This document shows, one piece after another, positions 36,170 through 44,311 of a stretch of DNA of 47,186 bases; within the stretch, counting starts at the first letter, position 1, and each line of letters opens with the position of its first letter. The DNA is from JALJPB01 sp034111045 (GTDB lineage: Bacteria; Pseudomonadota; Gammaproteobacteria; Enterobacterales; Alteromonadaceae): the NCBI GenBank assembly GCA_034111045.1, contig JAWUYA010000060.1:1-47186 (forward strand). Direction: 5' to 3'. The translations under genes and the position numbers were made by a program. Below the pieces are notes generated by a model, which had not been told where the DNA came from, did no database searches, and saw only the letters and a program-made list of their open reading frames with translations.

Positions 36170-36634
36170 TCAAATAGATATAAGAGGCAGCTCAGTAGTG
36201 CTCTTTATCTCTTCCATAGCAAAACTAGACGTGACATTGGTCAAGCTTGTTGCATTAATAAAACGTTTATAAAAAGCATCATAGCTAGCAATATCTTTAA
36301 CCACTACCCTTAATAAATAGTCGTATTCGCCACTCATCCGGTAAAAATCAACCACCTCAGGAAATGCGTAAACAGTGCTAGAAAACTCATCTAACCAATC
36401 ACTGTCATGCCTGCTGGTTTTAACCTGGACAAAAACAGAAACACTTAAATCAAGCATCACAGCATCTAAAAGTGCGACTTTACGTTTAATGATCCCGCTT
36501 TTTTCTAGTTTTTGAAGCCGCCGCCAACAAGGTGTTTTAGTTAACCCTACTTGCTTAGCAAGCTCTTCAATAGCGATACTAGCATCCTGCTGTAAAATAG
36601 CAATAAGTCGCAAATCTGTCTCATTTAAGTACAT
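36170..36634 (-). CDS. Lrp/AsnC family transcriptional regulator
   Basis: This 154-residue regulator has an N-terminal helix-turn-helix (about 5-60, with LRLIAILQQDASIAIEELAKQ and TPCWRRLQKLEKSGII) and a C-terminal RAM/AsnC ligand-binding domain (about 68-145, with the MSGEYDYLLRVVV core). Lrp-type proteins form octamers and respond to amino acids. It is cotranscribed with the downstream PLP enzyme, 15 nt apart. A simple reading is local control by the enzyme's amino-acid substrate. It is not global Lrp, whose sequence is more strongly conserved. Confidence 0.93.
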   Translation of the reverse strand: MYLNETDLRLIAILQQDASIAIEELAKQVGLTKTPCWRRLQKLEKSGIIKRKVALLDAVMLDLSVSVFVQVKTSRHDSDWLDEFSSTVYAFPEVVDFYRMSGEYDYLLRVVVKDIASYDAFYKRFINATSLTNVTSSFAMEEIKSTTELPLISI

Positions 36635-36864
36635 TAAATTCTAATTTATAGGGATTATTTAGCACAAAATACCAAAAGCAACTAATTATCGCAATCTAAA
36701 TAAAATGTTATCTCTGTTTAGTCGCTGATTTTGAAATTATATTTCAGCAAAATAAGTAAAAATACTTATTATTTTTTCAAAATAAACCTTTATAAGGGAG
36801 TGATCACAAAATATATGAGCGGCAAGCATAGATGGTAAATGGGGTATTGATGGCTGGTCAAAAG
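36635..36864. other. Upstream region of the lrp-type gene
   Basis: Together with the dcp terminator this forms a 312-nt gap between two minus-strand genes. It is AT-rich and must contain the promoter of the regulator-PLP enzyme pair. I do not see a convincing -35/-10 pair or an obvious Lrp box, and no reading frame is worth reporting. Confidence 0.4.
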
Positions 36865-36913
36865 AAAAACCTCAAACCGTTTATTTAAAACAGGTGACTA
36901 GTTTGAGGTTTTT
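36865..36913 (-). terminator. Intrinsic terminator after the M3 peptidase gene
   Basis: A 13-bp perfect stem, AAAAACCTCAAAC (36865-36877) with GTTTGAGGTTTTT (36901-36913), has a 23-nt loop. The minus-strand side ends in GGTTTTTC. It lies 34 nt beyond the stop codon. Confidence 0.85.
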
Positions 36914-36946
36914 TATGAGTTATTGGCTAATAACGGTAAAGCCGTT

Positions 36947-39154
36947 TTACTTTACAGGAAAACCACGGTCGCGCATTAACGCTTCAACTTTCGCATCACG
37001 GCCTCTAAAAGCCCGATACGCTTTAGCAGGGTCAACCGCATTTCTGACACTAAATAAATGATCAACTAATTTCTTCGCCACATCAGTATCATAAAAACCA
37101 CCAGGTGCTTCGGCAAAGGCTTCTGCAGCATCAGAGGTCAGCACTTCTGCCCACATATAGCCATAATAACTAGCAGAGTAACCCTCACCACTAAATACAT
37201 GGCCAAATTGTGGTGTACGATGACGCATAACTAACTGCTTAGGCATATTCAAAGCCGCTAACGTTTCGCGTTCAAACTTATCTGCATCAATGTTTGAGGG
37301 ATCCATGGTATGAAGTTTCATATCAATGAGTGCTGAGGCAAGATACTCAGTCGTTTTGAAACCTTCATTGAAAGTTGCCGCTTGTTTGATCTTAGCCACT
37401 AAATCGGCTGGCATTGCCTTACCTGTCTTATAATGAATAAGGTATTGGCTGATCACTTCATCGGTTGATAACCATCGTTCTAACAACTGAGATTGAAATT
37501 CAGTGTAATCACGTACACCACCATTAAGGGTGGGATACACAACATTAGAGGATAAAAAATGCAACGCATGGCCAAATTCATGGAAGTAAGTTTCAGCATC
37601 ATCCCAAGAAATTAAAGCCGGCTCGCCCGGCGCGCCTTTACTAAAGTTTGAATTATTTGAAGATAGCACATTGGTTTTACCATCATAGGTTGTATGGCTT
37701 CGATAAGTCGTTGCCCAAGCACCAGAGCGTTTGCCTTGACGAGCAAAGGGGTCTAAATACCATAAACCAATATGCTCGCCTGATGTTTTATCCTTAACTT
37801 CCCAAACCTTAACATCTTGATGAAAAACGGGAACAGAGCCATCAGTAATTGCGGTAAAATCAAAGTTAAATAAACGGCCAGCAACATAAAACATCGCTTC
37901 TCTTAACTTATCTAATTGCAGGTACTGCTTGACTTCATCTGAGTCTAAGTCATATTTTGACTTCCGTACTTTCTCCGCATAAAAACGATAATCCCATGCG
38001 GCAATCTCTTTTAAGCCATCTTCTGCTTTAGCAATAACTAGCATGTCTTTAACTTCTTCATCAACACGAGCAATAGCGGCTGGCCATACCGACTCCATTA
38101 AATTAATCGCATTTTCTGGTGCTTTAGCCATTCGGTCTTCTAAACGCCAAGACGCATAGTTTTTGTAACCTAACAGCCCAACACGCTCATGACGAAGTTT
38201 TAATATTTCAGCAATAATAGCGTTGTTGTCAAATTTATCACCATTATCACCACGGTTGTAATAGGTTGCCCATACTTGTTGACGCAACGAACGCTCTGTT
38301 GAATAAGTTAAAAATGGGTCCATTGAAGAGCGAGTATTAGTAATAGCGTACTGACCTTCACGTTGACGATCTTTTGCTGCAGAGGCTGCTGAATTGATCA
38401 CCGATTGGGGTAAACCACCGAGTTGTTTCTCGGTAAGATAGAGTACATAACCTTCTTCGTCAGCTAATACATTGCTTGAAAATTGAGTATGCAGCTCAGC
38501 TAAACGTTGGTTTATTTGAGCATATCGTTTTTTAGCGTTACCCGCTAATGTTGCGCCATTACGGAAAAAGCTATTATAGGTGAGTAAAACTAAGCGTTGT
38601 TGATCATCACGTAAACTTTTCACTGCCTCTGAGTTGTAAACAGTAGACACTCTTGTAAATAACGCTTCGTTTTGGCTGATTTTAGAATTAAACGCAGCAA
38701 GTTTAGGCGCCATCTCTTTTTGAATTTGTCTAAACTCAGGCGACGACATATTTGCACTCCAAATACCCCAGTAATTAAAAACTCTATTGAGTAATTCCCC
38801 CGTGCGCTCCATTTCAACAATAGTATTTTCAAAGGTTGCAGGCTCAGGGTTATCAGCAATCGCATCAATTTCAGCTAAATTTTGCTTCATTCCCTCCTCA
38901 ATAGCGGCAACTAAACCAATTAACGAAACTTTGTCAAAAGCAGGAACGCCTTCAAATGGACCGGTCCATTTAGCCAACAATTGTAACTTGGCTTTTTCTA
39001 AAGCATTAGCGGCATTAACTTGCTGTGTTGAGTCTTTTAAAGCAGCTGTAGCTGATTCTATTTCAGCCACAGTAGTCGCCACTTCTTTATCACTAGCACA
39101 AGCCATTAAGATATTGACTGTGAGTAGTACGGCAATAAAACTTTTTTTCTTCAT
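36947..39154 (-). CDS. dcp: M3 family metallopeptidase, Dcp-like lipoprotein
   Basis: This zinc peptidase belongs to the thimet/Dcp family (M3), probably a dipeptidyl carboxypeptidase that trims peptides in the envelope. I start at 39154, giving 735 residues with AAAGGA 8 nt ahead. An extension to 39226 is rejected. The lipobox ILMAC (Cys19) predicts membrane anchoring. The zinc site HEFGH is at 525-529, with the third ligand in TEFQSQ (about E552). The substrate-site tyrosines in SYYGYMWAEVL match the family. E. coli Dcp is not a lipoprotein, so this is the exported variant. It is transcribed alone and has a good terminator. Confidence 0.93.
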   Translation of the reverse strand: MKKKSFIAVLLTVNILMACASDKEVATTVAEIESATAALKDSTQQVNAANALEKAKLQLLAKWTGPFEGVPAFDKVSLIGLVAAIEEGMKQNLAEIDAIADNPEPATFENTIVEMERTGELLNRVFNYWGIWSANMSSPEFRQIQKEMAPKLAAFNSKISQNEALFTRVSTVYNSEAVKSLRDDQQRLVLLTYNSFFRNGATLAGNAKKRYAQINQRLAELHTQFSSNVLADEEGYVLYLTEKQLGGLPQSVINSAASAAKDRQREGQYAITNTRSSMDPFLTYSTERSLRQQVWATYYNRGDNGDKFDNNAIIAEILKLRHERVGLLGYKNYASWRLEDRMAKAPENAINLMESVWPAAIARVDEEVKDMLVIAKAEDGLKEIAAWDYRFYAEKVRKSKYDLDSDEVKQYLQLDKLREAMFYVAGRLFNFDFTAITDGSVPVFHQDVKVWEVKDKTSGEHIGLWYLDPFARQGKRSGAWATTYRSHTTYDGKTNVLSSNNSNFSKGAPGEPALISWDDAETYFHEFGHALHFLSSNVVYPTLNGGVRDYTEFQSQLLERWLSTDEVISQYLIHYKTGKAMPADLVAKIKQAATFNEGFKTTEYLASALIDMKLHTMDPSNIDADKFERETLAALNMPKQLVMRHRTPQFGHVFSGEGYSASYYGYMWAEVLTSDAAEAFAEAPGGFYDTDVAKKLVDHLFSVRNAVDPAKAYRAFRGRDAKVEALMRDRGFPVK

Positions 39155-39357
39155 GTTATTTTCCTTTGTCTCGATTATGTGGCCATATAAGAATAAAGAA
39201 TAAAGGGATAGGGTAATCGCTCTCATCTCAATAGGCCTATTATGCTACTTATATTAAAAGGGTATGAGGTAAACCGATGTAAGATATCGAGTTAATCAGA
39301 AAAATACTAGTTTTATTATGTAACTTTGTTTGACCGTTATACGTAACCAAAATTTTC
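39155..39357. other. Upstream region of the dcp-like gene
   Basis: The whole gap to the divergent dehydrogenase gene is 453 nt. This part is AT-rich and presumably contains the dcp-like promoter. I cannot assign a convincing box and see no gene. Confidence 0.4.
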
Positions 39358-39395
39358 TTGATAAGTAATTTGTTGATAAGTAATTTGTTGATAAG
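39358..39395. repeat. 15-nt tandem repeat in the dcp / dehydrogenase gap
   Basis: TTGATAAGTAATTTG occurs twice in perfect tandem, followed by a partial third copy (TTGATAAG). It looks like a slippage product in AT-rich intergenic DNA. No function is evident. Confidence 0.8.
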
Positions 39396-39532
39396 CCATC
39401 TATTGGTAAGTCAGAAGGTCACTCAAGGTGCATATCTCAGTCTTAATCGCATCTATCTGTTTTCATTGCCATGAAGGCAAATTAAATACTCCTGTTTTTT
39501 GACTAAAGGCCCACTTGCACAGCAGTTGTATA

Positions 39533-39581
39533 CTAAGTATGCTAAGCATTAATAAACCTTAGTAAGCCTTAGCATACTTAG
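39533..39581. repeat. 14-bp perfect inverted repeat upstream of the dehydrogenase gene
   Basis: CTAAGTATGCTAAG (39533-39546) and its exact complement CTTAGCATACTTAG (39568-39581) are separated by 21 nt. The spacer itself contains a smaller CTTAGTAAG. The element ends 26 nt before the ATG of the dehydrogenase gene. It could be an operator or a 5'-leader stem that hides the ribosome site. Confidence 0.75.
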
Positions 39582-39607
39582 GTAATACAATTACCGATGA
39601 TCCCCCT

Positions 39608-40570
39608 ATGCCAGCGCCAGCAGTATTCCTTGACCGACAAACGTTCGACAATAAAATAGTATTAACAAAGATAGAGGAGCAAACGGGCAAGCTCAACTGT
39701 TACCCGACAACACAACCAACCGATATTGTCTCAAGGTGCCAAGGCGCAGAAATAATCATTACCAATAAAGTGATTATCTCTGCCGAAATACTCAAACAAT
39801 TACCAACACTAAAGCTCATTTGCATTGCCGCCACCGGCACTAATAATGTTGATATTAATACCGCAACCACTTTAGGTATTACCGTAACCAATGTCAGTGG
39901 TTACGCCAATAACTCGGTTACCCAATATGTTTTTTCTCAAATACTCGAGTATTATTCTCAAACCAGTCATCATCATAAAAATACCGAACAAGGCTTATGG
40001 CAAATCAGTCCAACCTTTTGTTACCAGGGTAATGGTATAACAGAGCTGGCGGGTAAAACCTTGGGGATCATTGGTTATGGTAACTTAGGTCAAGCCTTAG
40101 CCAATATAGCAAAAGCGTTTGGCATGCAGGTACTTATTGCCGAACGAAAGAAGGCAAGTAACATACGTGAAGGTCGAAAATGTTTGACAGTGGTATTAAA
40201 AAATGCAGATATTATTAGTTTACATTGCCCTCAAAACAACGAAACAAAACACTTAGTTGATGCTATTTTTTTACAGCAGATGAAATCAACGGCAATGCTA
40301 ATTAATAGTGCCAGAGGGTCATTAATTGATGAACGGGCACTCATTAATGCCTTAACCAATAAAACAATTGCCTATGCTGTACTTGATGTACTTGAACAAG
40401 AGCCGCCCCCTAAAGATCATCCTCTTTTAGGGTGTCATCTAAATAATTTAAAAATAACAGCACATATTGCATGGGCAAGTATAGAGGCTCAACAGCGACT
40501 GATTGACTTAATTGCTGACAATATTTTAGCCTTTAACGAAGGCCGCAGGGTAAACAGGATGGATGGATAA
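39608..40570 (+). CDS. D-2-hydroxyacid dehydrogenase (glycerate dehydrogenase-like)
   Basis: This 320-residue NAD-dependent dehydrogenase belongs to the D-isomer-specific 2-hydroxyacid family. The Rossmann loop GIIGYGNLG starts at about 153, with an acidic residue (E179) after the second strand that favours NAD over NADP. The catalytic triad is R236 (NSARGSLID), E265 (EQEPP) and H286 (TAHIAWAS). HIAWAS after the histidine resembles glycerate/hydroxypyruvate reductases more than lactate or phosphoglycerate enzymes. There is no regulatory ACT domain. The substrate is not settled by sequence. It is a single gene, with a 14-bp inverted repeat just upstream and a 196-nt gap after it. Confidence 0.9.
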   Translation: MPAPAVFLDRQTFDNKIVLTKIEEQTGKLNCYPTTQPTDIVSRCQGAEIIITNKVIISAEILKQLPTLKLICIAATGTNNVDINTATTLGITVTNVSGYANNSVTQYVFSQILEYYSQTSHHHKNTEQGLWQISPTFCYQGNGITELAGKTLGIIGYGNLGQALANIAKAFGMQVLIAERKKASNIREGRKCLTVVLKNADIISLHCPQNNETKHLVDAIFLQQMKSTAMLINSARGSLIDERALINALTNKTIAYAVLDVLEQEPPPKDHPLLGCHLNNLKITAHIAWASIEAQQRLIDLIADNILAFNEGRRVNRMDG

Positions 40571-40766
40571 CATGATTCTAAAAAAAGCAAAACAGATATA
40601 ATGGCCGGTGCAAGCGATGTTGGCCATAATGCCTGATAGATAATCACTTTATCCTTAAATATGAGAAATACGATAAATACAAAAATACTATTATTGTCCG
40701 AAAACCGCCAGTAGTTGAACTCACATTGGGGTAAACTGGCTTAAATACCGCTAAGATAATATTTAT

Positions 40767-42185
40767 ATGTCGACAGTCCAAATATATCAACAAGCAAGAT
40801 TAAGCCGAGATGCTCGCTTTGATGGTAAATTTTATACTGCTGTATTAACTACCGGTATATTTTGTCGTCCCGTTTGCCCTGCGCGTCCACCCAAACCAGA
40901 AAATGTGCGTTATTATAACAATGCGATGCAGGCACAAGAGGCCGGTTTTAGACCTTGTATGCGCTGTTTACCTGAGCTGGCGCCACAAGCATCCGTGCCT
41001 TTAGCAATAAAAAAACTTTCTAGGGCAGTAGAGTCAGGACAAAATCTCACAATGATGAGTCAAAAGTTTAACTTAAGCGCTCGACAAATAAGGCGTTTAT
41101 TTATCAAACATTATGGTTTGTCTCCGATAAGATATATATCCAATCACCGGCTATTACTTGCTAGAAAGTTATTAAAAACAACACAACTTACCATCACAGA
41201 TACCGCTTTTGCTGCAGGATTCTCCAGTGTTCGACGATTTAACGAAGCAATAAAAACCGCATATCAGTGTAGCCCAAGTGATTTAAGAAAAAAAATCCAC
41301 CCGGTAAAACACCGTGATATTGAAGTAATTTTACCTTACACAGAGCCGTTTAACTGGCCATTAATGTTATCTTTTTTTCAAAAACGCCAATTAACGAATA
41401 TTGAAATGGTTGATGATGAAAAATATTGCCGCACCATTAATATTAACGGTAATACGGGCTGGTTCAGTGTGAGCAAAGTAACCGATAAAAGCGCCTTGAA
41501 ACTGATGGTGCAATTAGCAGACTACCGTGACTTGAACCACGTTATTTTGGCGGTCAGGCAAATGTTTGACCTTGATACTGACATGGGTCAAATTCATCAA
41601 TACCTTGCGGCTCATCCCATATTAGCTGAGGTTATAAAACAAACACCGGGATTACGTTTACCTGGGTGTTGGGATGTTTTTGAATTTTCTATTAGAGCCA
41701 TCTTAGGTCAACAAATATCGGTCAAAGGTGCAACAACCTTGGCTAATCGTATTGCGGTAAAATATGGCAGCCCGAGCGCTCAAAATCCTTATAAGTTAAC
41801 GCACCTATTCCCAACACCTGATGAGTTATCAACTGCAAACTATGAGGCAATAGGGTTAACTAAGTCACGAATAAGCACGTTACAAAACTGGCTAGAATTT
41901 TATCAACAAGATGAAGAGGTATTGCATTACTACCCCTCTTTAGAAAAATTAGAACAACGACTGATGGCCATAAAAGGTATTGGCCCTTGGACCGTCAATT
42001 ATCTTGCCATGCGAGGATTAAGCGACCCTGATGCTTTTCCAAGTGCTGATCTTGGCATTATCAAAGCATTAACCGTTAATGATAACAAACCCACCAATAA
42101 AGCAATATTAGCCTTAAGTGAAAATTGGCGACCATGGCGAGCCTATGCGGCTATTTACCTTTGGCAATCTTTGGCAATCTCCTAA
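40767..42185 (+). CDS. Ada-AlkA fusion: methyl-sensing regulator with 3-methyladenine DNA glycosylase
   Basis: This is a 472-residue alkylation-repair fusion. Residues 1-75 are the Ada N-terminal zinc domain with C33, C37, C64 and C67. In Ada one of these (here probably C33, in GIFCRPVC) takes methyl groups from DNA phosphotriesters. Residues 75-175 are an AraC-type DNA-binding domain. Residues 185-472 are AlkA, with the helix-hairpin-helix GIGPWTVNYLAMR (404-416) and catalytic D428. One protein thus senses methylation and excises alkylated bases. E. coli Ada's second methyltransferase domain is absent here and is supplied by ogt, 42 nt downstream. The last residues are shaped by a 10-nt duplication. 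Confidence 0.93.
   Translation: MSTVQIYQQARLSRDARFDGKFYTAVLTTGIFCRPVCPARPPKPENVRYYNNAMQAQEAGFRPCMRCLPELAPQASVPLAIKKLSRAVESGQNLTMMSQKFNLSARQIRRLFIKHYGLSPIRYISNHRLLLARKLLKTTQLTITDTAFAAGFSSVRRFNEAIKTAYQCSPSDLRKKIHPVKHRDIEVILPYTEPFNWPLMLSFFQKRQLTNIEMVDDEKYCRTININGNTGWFSVSKVTDKSALKLMVQLADYRDLNHVILAVRQMFDLDTDMGQIHQYLAAHPILAEVIKQTPGLRLPGCWDVFEFSIRAILGQQISVKGATTLANRIAVKYGSPSAQNPYKLTHLFPTPDELSTANYEAIGLTKSRISTLQNWLEFYQQDEEVLHYYPSLEKLEQRLMAIKGIGPWTVNYLAMRGLSDPDAFPSADLGIIKALTVNDNKPTNKAILALSENWRPWRAYAAIYLWQSLAIS
42161..42180 (+). repeat. 10-nt tandem duplication at the end of the Ada-AlkA gene
   Basis: TTGGCAATCT is present twice in direct tandem inside the last codons. With both copies the protein ends LWQSLAIS. 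With one copy the frame would shift to LWQSPNKTH before a stop. A four-fold AACT tandem follows a few bases later in the gap to ogt. Confidence 0.8.
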
Positions 42186-42227
42186 TAAAACTCACTAACT
42201 AACTAACTAACAAGCAGAAAAAACTTT

Positions 42228-42707
42228 ATGTATTACACCTATTATCAATCACCATTAGGTGATATTGCGCTCACTGCCAACAACGAAGGCTTAACGGCAT
42301 TATCTTTTATGCAAGGTGCATCACCCTTAGTGATGGATAAAAACTTGATAGCATGTGATCAAGCTTTTGCACAAGTATGCCAGCAACTAACTGAGTATTT
42401 TAACGGCGACAGAATCACTTTTGACTTACCGCTAGCGCAAACAGGTACACCTTTTCAACAACAGGTATGGCAAGCCTTATGTTCAATAAAACAAGGCGAA
42501 ACCAAAAGCTATGCTTGGCTAGCAAAAAAAATTAATAATGAAAAAGCCGTACGTGCAGTAGGTGCGGCAAACGGGGCTAATAAAATTGCGCTCATTATAC
42601 CTTGCCATCGAGTGATCGGTAGCAATGGTAAATTAACAGGCTATGCCGGTGGTTTAGCGTTAAAAGCTAAGCTACTAATGCATGAAGGTGCTCAGTTTAG
42701 GGTATAA
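42228..42707 (+). CDS. ogt: Methylated-DNA-[protein]-cysteine S-methyltransferase
   Basis: Ogt repairs O6-methylguanine by moving the methyl group to its own cysteine in a single-use reaction. The 159-residue protein has the acceptor C126 in IIPCHRVIG, the DNA-binding helix with TKSYAWLAKKI and RAVGAANGANK, and the C-terminal LTGYAGGLALKAKLL. It lies 42 nt after the Ada-AlkA gene in the same direction. The pair is a compact response to alkylation, with the fusion protein probably able to activate its own promoter when methylated, as Ada does. Confidence 0.95.
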   Translation: MYYTYYQSPLGDIALTANNEGLTALSFMQGASPLVMDKNLIACDQAFAQVCQQLTEYFNGDRITFDLPLAQTGTPFQQQVWQALCSIKQGETKSYAWLAKKINNEKAVRAVGAANGANKIALIIPCHRVIGSNGKLTGYAGGLALKAKLLMHEGAQFRV

Positions 42708-42798
42708 AACCGATAATCAATAATAATAAACAATAAATGTACTAGGCAAACCAAACCAGCTTGTTAAAATAGCTTATTAACGTTTATTGAGTACTGAT

Positions 42799-43140
42799 GT
42801 GGAATTTTTTATAACAGCGGCAATCGCTATGTTAATTTGGTTTGTTTGGCAATTAATTAAAGCCAAACGTTTTACTAAATTTAAACAACACCTTGAAAAA
42901 GAACTCAAGCCCAAAGTATTTGAGCACATCATTAATGAACTTAATAACACCCGAACTGAGTTATTACCCAACAATGACATTCATCAACAAGCCACCCTTT
43001 ATTATTGGGGGCAGTACAAGGTAAGAATATTACAAGCCGCACTGCTACGAGATATTATTGATGAGCAATGGTTAAAAGATACCGGCAACATTAAAAATAG
43101 CCAGCACCTTTTTTTTATTGAACAAGATAAATTAGCCTAG
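42799..43140 (+). CDS. Hypothetical single-pass membrane protein, 114 residues
   Basis: I do not recognise this family. The N-terminus is one membrane helix (about residues 3-20, FFITAAIAMLIWFVWQLI), followed by a charged cytoplasmic-type region with predicted helices (HLEKELKPKVFEHIINELNNT) and an aromatic WGQYKVRILQAALLRD. I use the GTG at 42799 because GAG lies 7 nt ahead. A TTG four codons upstream (42787) is the alternative. It follows ogt by about 90 nt and converges with trmB, 17 nt apart. Confidence 0.7.
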   Translation: MEFFITAAIAMLIWFVWQLIKAKRFTKFKQHLEKELKPKVFEHIINELNNTRTELLPNNDIHQQATLYYWGQYKVRILQAALLRDIIDEQWLKDTGNIKNSQHLFFIEQDKLA

Positions 43141-43157
43141 TAAGTATGGTTAGAAAA

Positions 43158-43898
43158 TTAACCTTCACGGCTAAACTGAATATCCCAAACACCATGTCCT
43201 AAACGTTGCCCCCTATTTTCAAATTTAGTTAAGGGACGAGAGTCAGGACGAGGAACATAATCGTTAGTCTCTGATAAATTTTTATACCCTTGCGCACCTT
43301 GCATATCTTCTAACATGCATTCAGCATAGTTTTGCCAATCAGTCGCCATATGAAAAACACCGTCAACTTTAAGCTTTTGCCGAATAGTTTCAACAAAATC
43401 AGTTTGAACAATACGGCGTTTATGATGTTTTTTCTTATGCCAGGGATCTGGAAAAAACAATTGTACGCTGGTTAAACTTGCATCAGGAATACAATGAGCA
43501 AGGATCTCTATGGCGTCATGCTCATAAACCTTTAAATTAGTCACTGCCTTTTCTTGCGCTAACGCAATACAAGCACCCACACCAGGACGATGTACTTCTA
43601 CGCCAATAAAGTTAATGTGGGGTGCAGCATGTGCCATTTCCACTAAGGATTTGCCCATGCCAAAACCAATTTCTAACACCACAGGATTGTTATTAGCAAA
43701 TACCGCAGCAAAATTAAGCAAGCCCGCTTGGTGATTTAGCCCCATTTTCGCCCAGTGATCTTCAAGTGCTCGGCCTTGAGCATTGGTTAACCGGCCTTCG
43801 CGTTTAACAAAACTGCGAATTTTGCGAATGTACTTACCTTCTTGCTCCGCCTGCTCAATAGTTTTGTGAATGCGGCTATCATCTTCTTTTTCAGTCAT
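43158..43898 (-). CDS. trmB: tRNA (guanine-46-N7)-methyltransferase
   Basis: TrmB makes m7G46 in the variable loop of tRNAs with S-adenosylmethionine. The 246-residue protein has the SAM motif LEIGFGMGKS at 75-84, FIGVEVHRPGVG, and the family signature VQLFFPDPWHKKKHHKRRIVQ. The C-terminal TDWQNYAE and TKFENRGQRLGHGVWD are also typical. It is transcribed with, and downstream of, yggL (74-nt gap), next to mutY-yggX. E. coli has the same trmB/yggL/mutY/yggX cluster. Confidence 0.98.
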   Translation of the reverse strand: MTEKEDDSRIHKTIEQAEQEGKYIRKIRSFVKREGRLTNAQGRALEDHWAKMGLNHQAGLLNFAAVFANNNPVVLEIGFGMGKSLVEMAHAAPHINFIGVEVHRPGVGACIALAQEKAVTNLKVYEHDAIEILAHCIPDASLTSVQLFFPDPWHKKKHHKRRIVQTDFVETIRQKLKVDGVFHMATDWQNYAECMLEDMQGAQGYKNLSETNDYVPRPDSRPLTKFENRGQRLGHGVWDIQFSREG

Positions 43899-43972
43899 AT
43901 TTTTTTCTTTTCTGGGGGGCTGATTGCTATCATTGTTGGTTTGGCATAAAATTCATTGATAACGAGTAAGCG

Positions 43973-44311
43973 CTATTGAGCCCACCACACATCGTATAAC
44001 TCACTTACCGATACTGCCGTAGCACCATTGTCGGTTAACCATTTTTCAACCATTGAACGATGCTCATCAGTACACTTACCTAATTTTTGTGTACAAATAA
44101 TACCATGCCATAAAAGGTCGCCTTCACCACCAAAACCTAAGCCATTAGGCTCAATAATATCATTGAAAAATTTAACGATAAAGGCATCAATACCTTCACT
44201 GTTAGTGCCGTCTGGTAATTTCCATGCCAGGTCAAACCCTAACTCTTGGTATTCATCAACACGTAACTTTTTTCTTAAACGGCGATTACGATTTTTAGCA
44301 TTTAATTTCAT
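43973..44311 (-). CDS. yggL: YggL family 50S ribosome-binding protein
   Basis: This is a 112-residue member of the YggL (DUF469) family, reported in E. coli to bind the 50S ribosomal subunit. It has a very basic N-terminus (RNRRLRKKLRVDEYQELGF), an acidic centre around GTNSEGIDAFI, and the conserved FGGEGDLLWHGIIC motif. The length is close to the family standard. It is divergent from mutY and precedes trmB, as in E. coli. Its exact role in ribosome biology is unclear. Confidence 0.93.
   Translation of the reverse strand: MKLNAKNRNRRLRKKLRVDEYQELGFDLAWKLPDGTNSEGIDAFIVKFFNDIIEPNGLGFGGEGDLLWHGIICTQKLGKCTDEHRSMVEKWLTDNGATAVSVSELYDVWWAQ

Noticed and set aside
38787..39203. 138-codon plus-strand open frame opposite the dcp-like gene
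   Set aside because: It is antisense to the signal-peptide and N-terminal part of a clear M3 peptidase, with a low-complexity Ser/Ala-rich translation, so it is a shadow frame.
39155..39226. Upstream start for the dcp-like gene giving a 759-residue protein
   Set aside because: It would bury the lipoprotein signal peptide. The ATG at 39154 has AAAGGA at 8 nt and a correct signal.
39340..39600. Repeats considered as a CRISPR array or IS end
   Set aside because: There are only two and a half copies of a 15-nt unit without spacers, and the inverted repeat has no transposase gene beside it.
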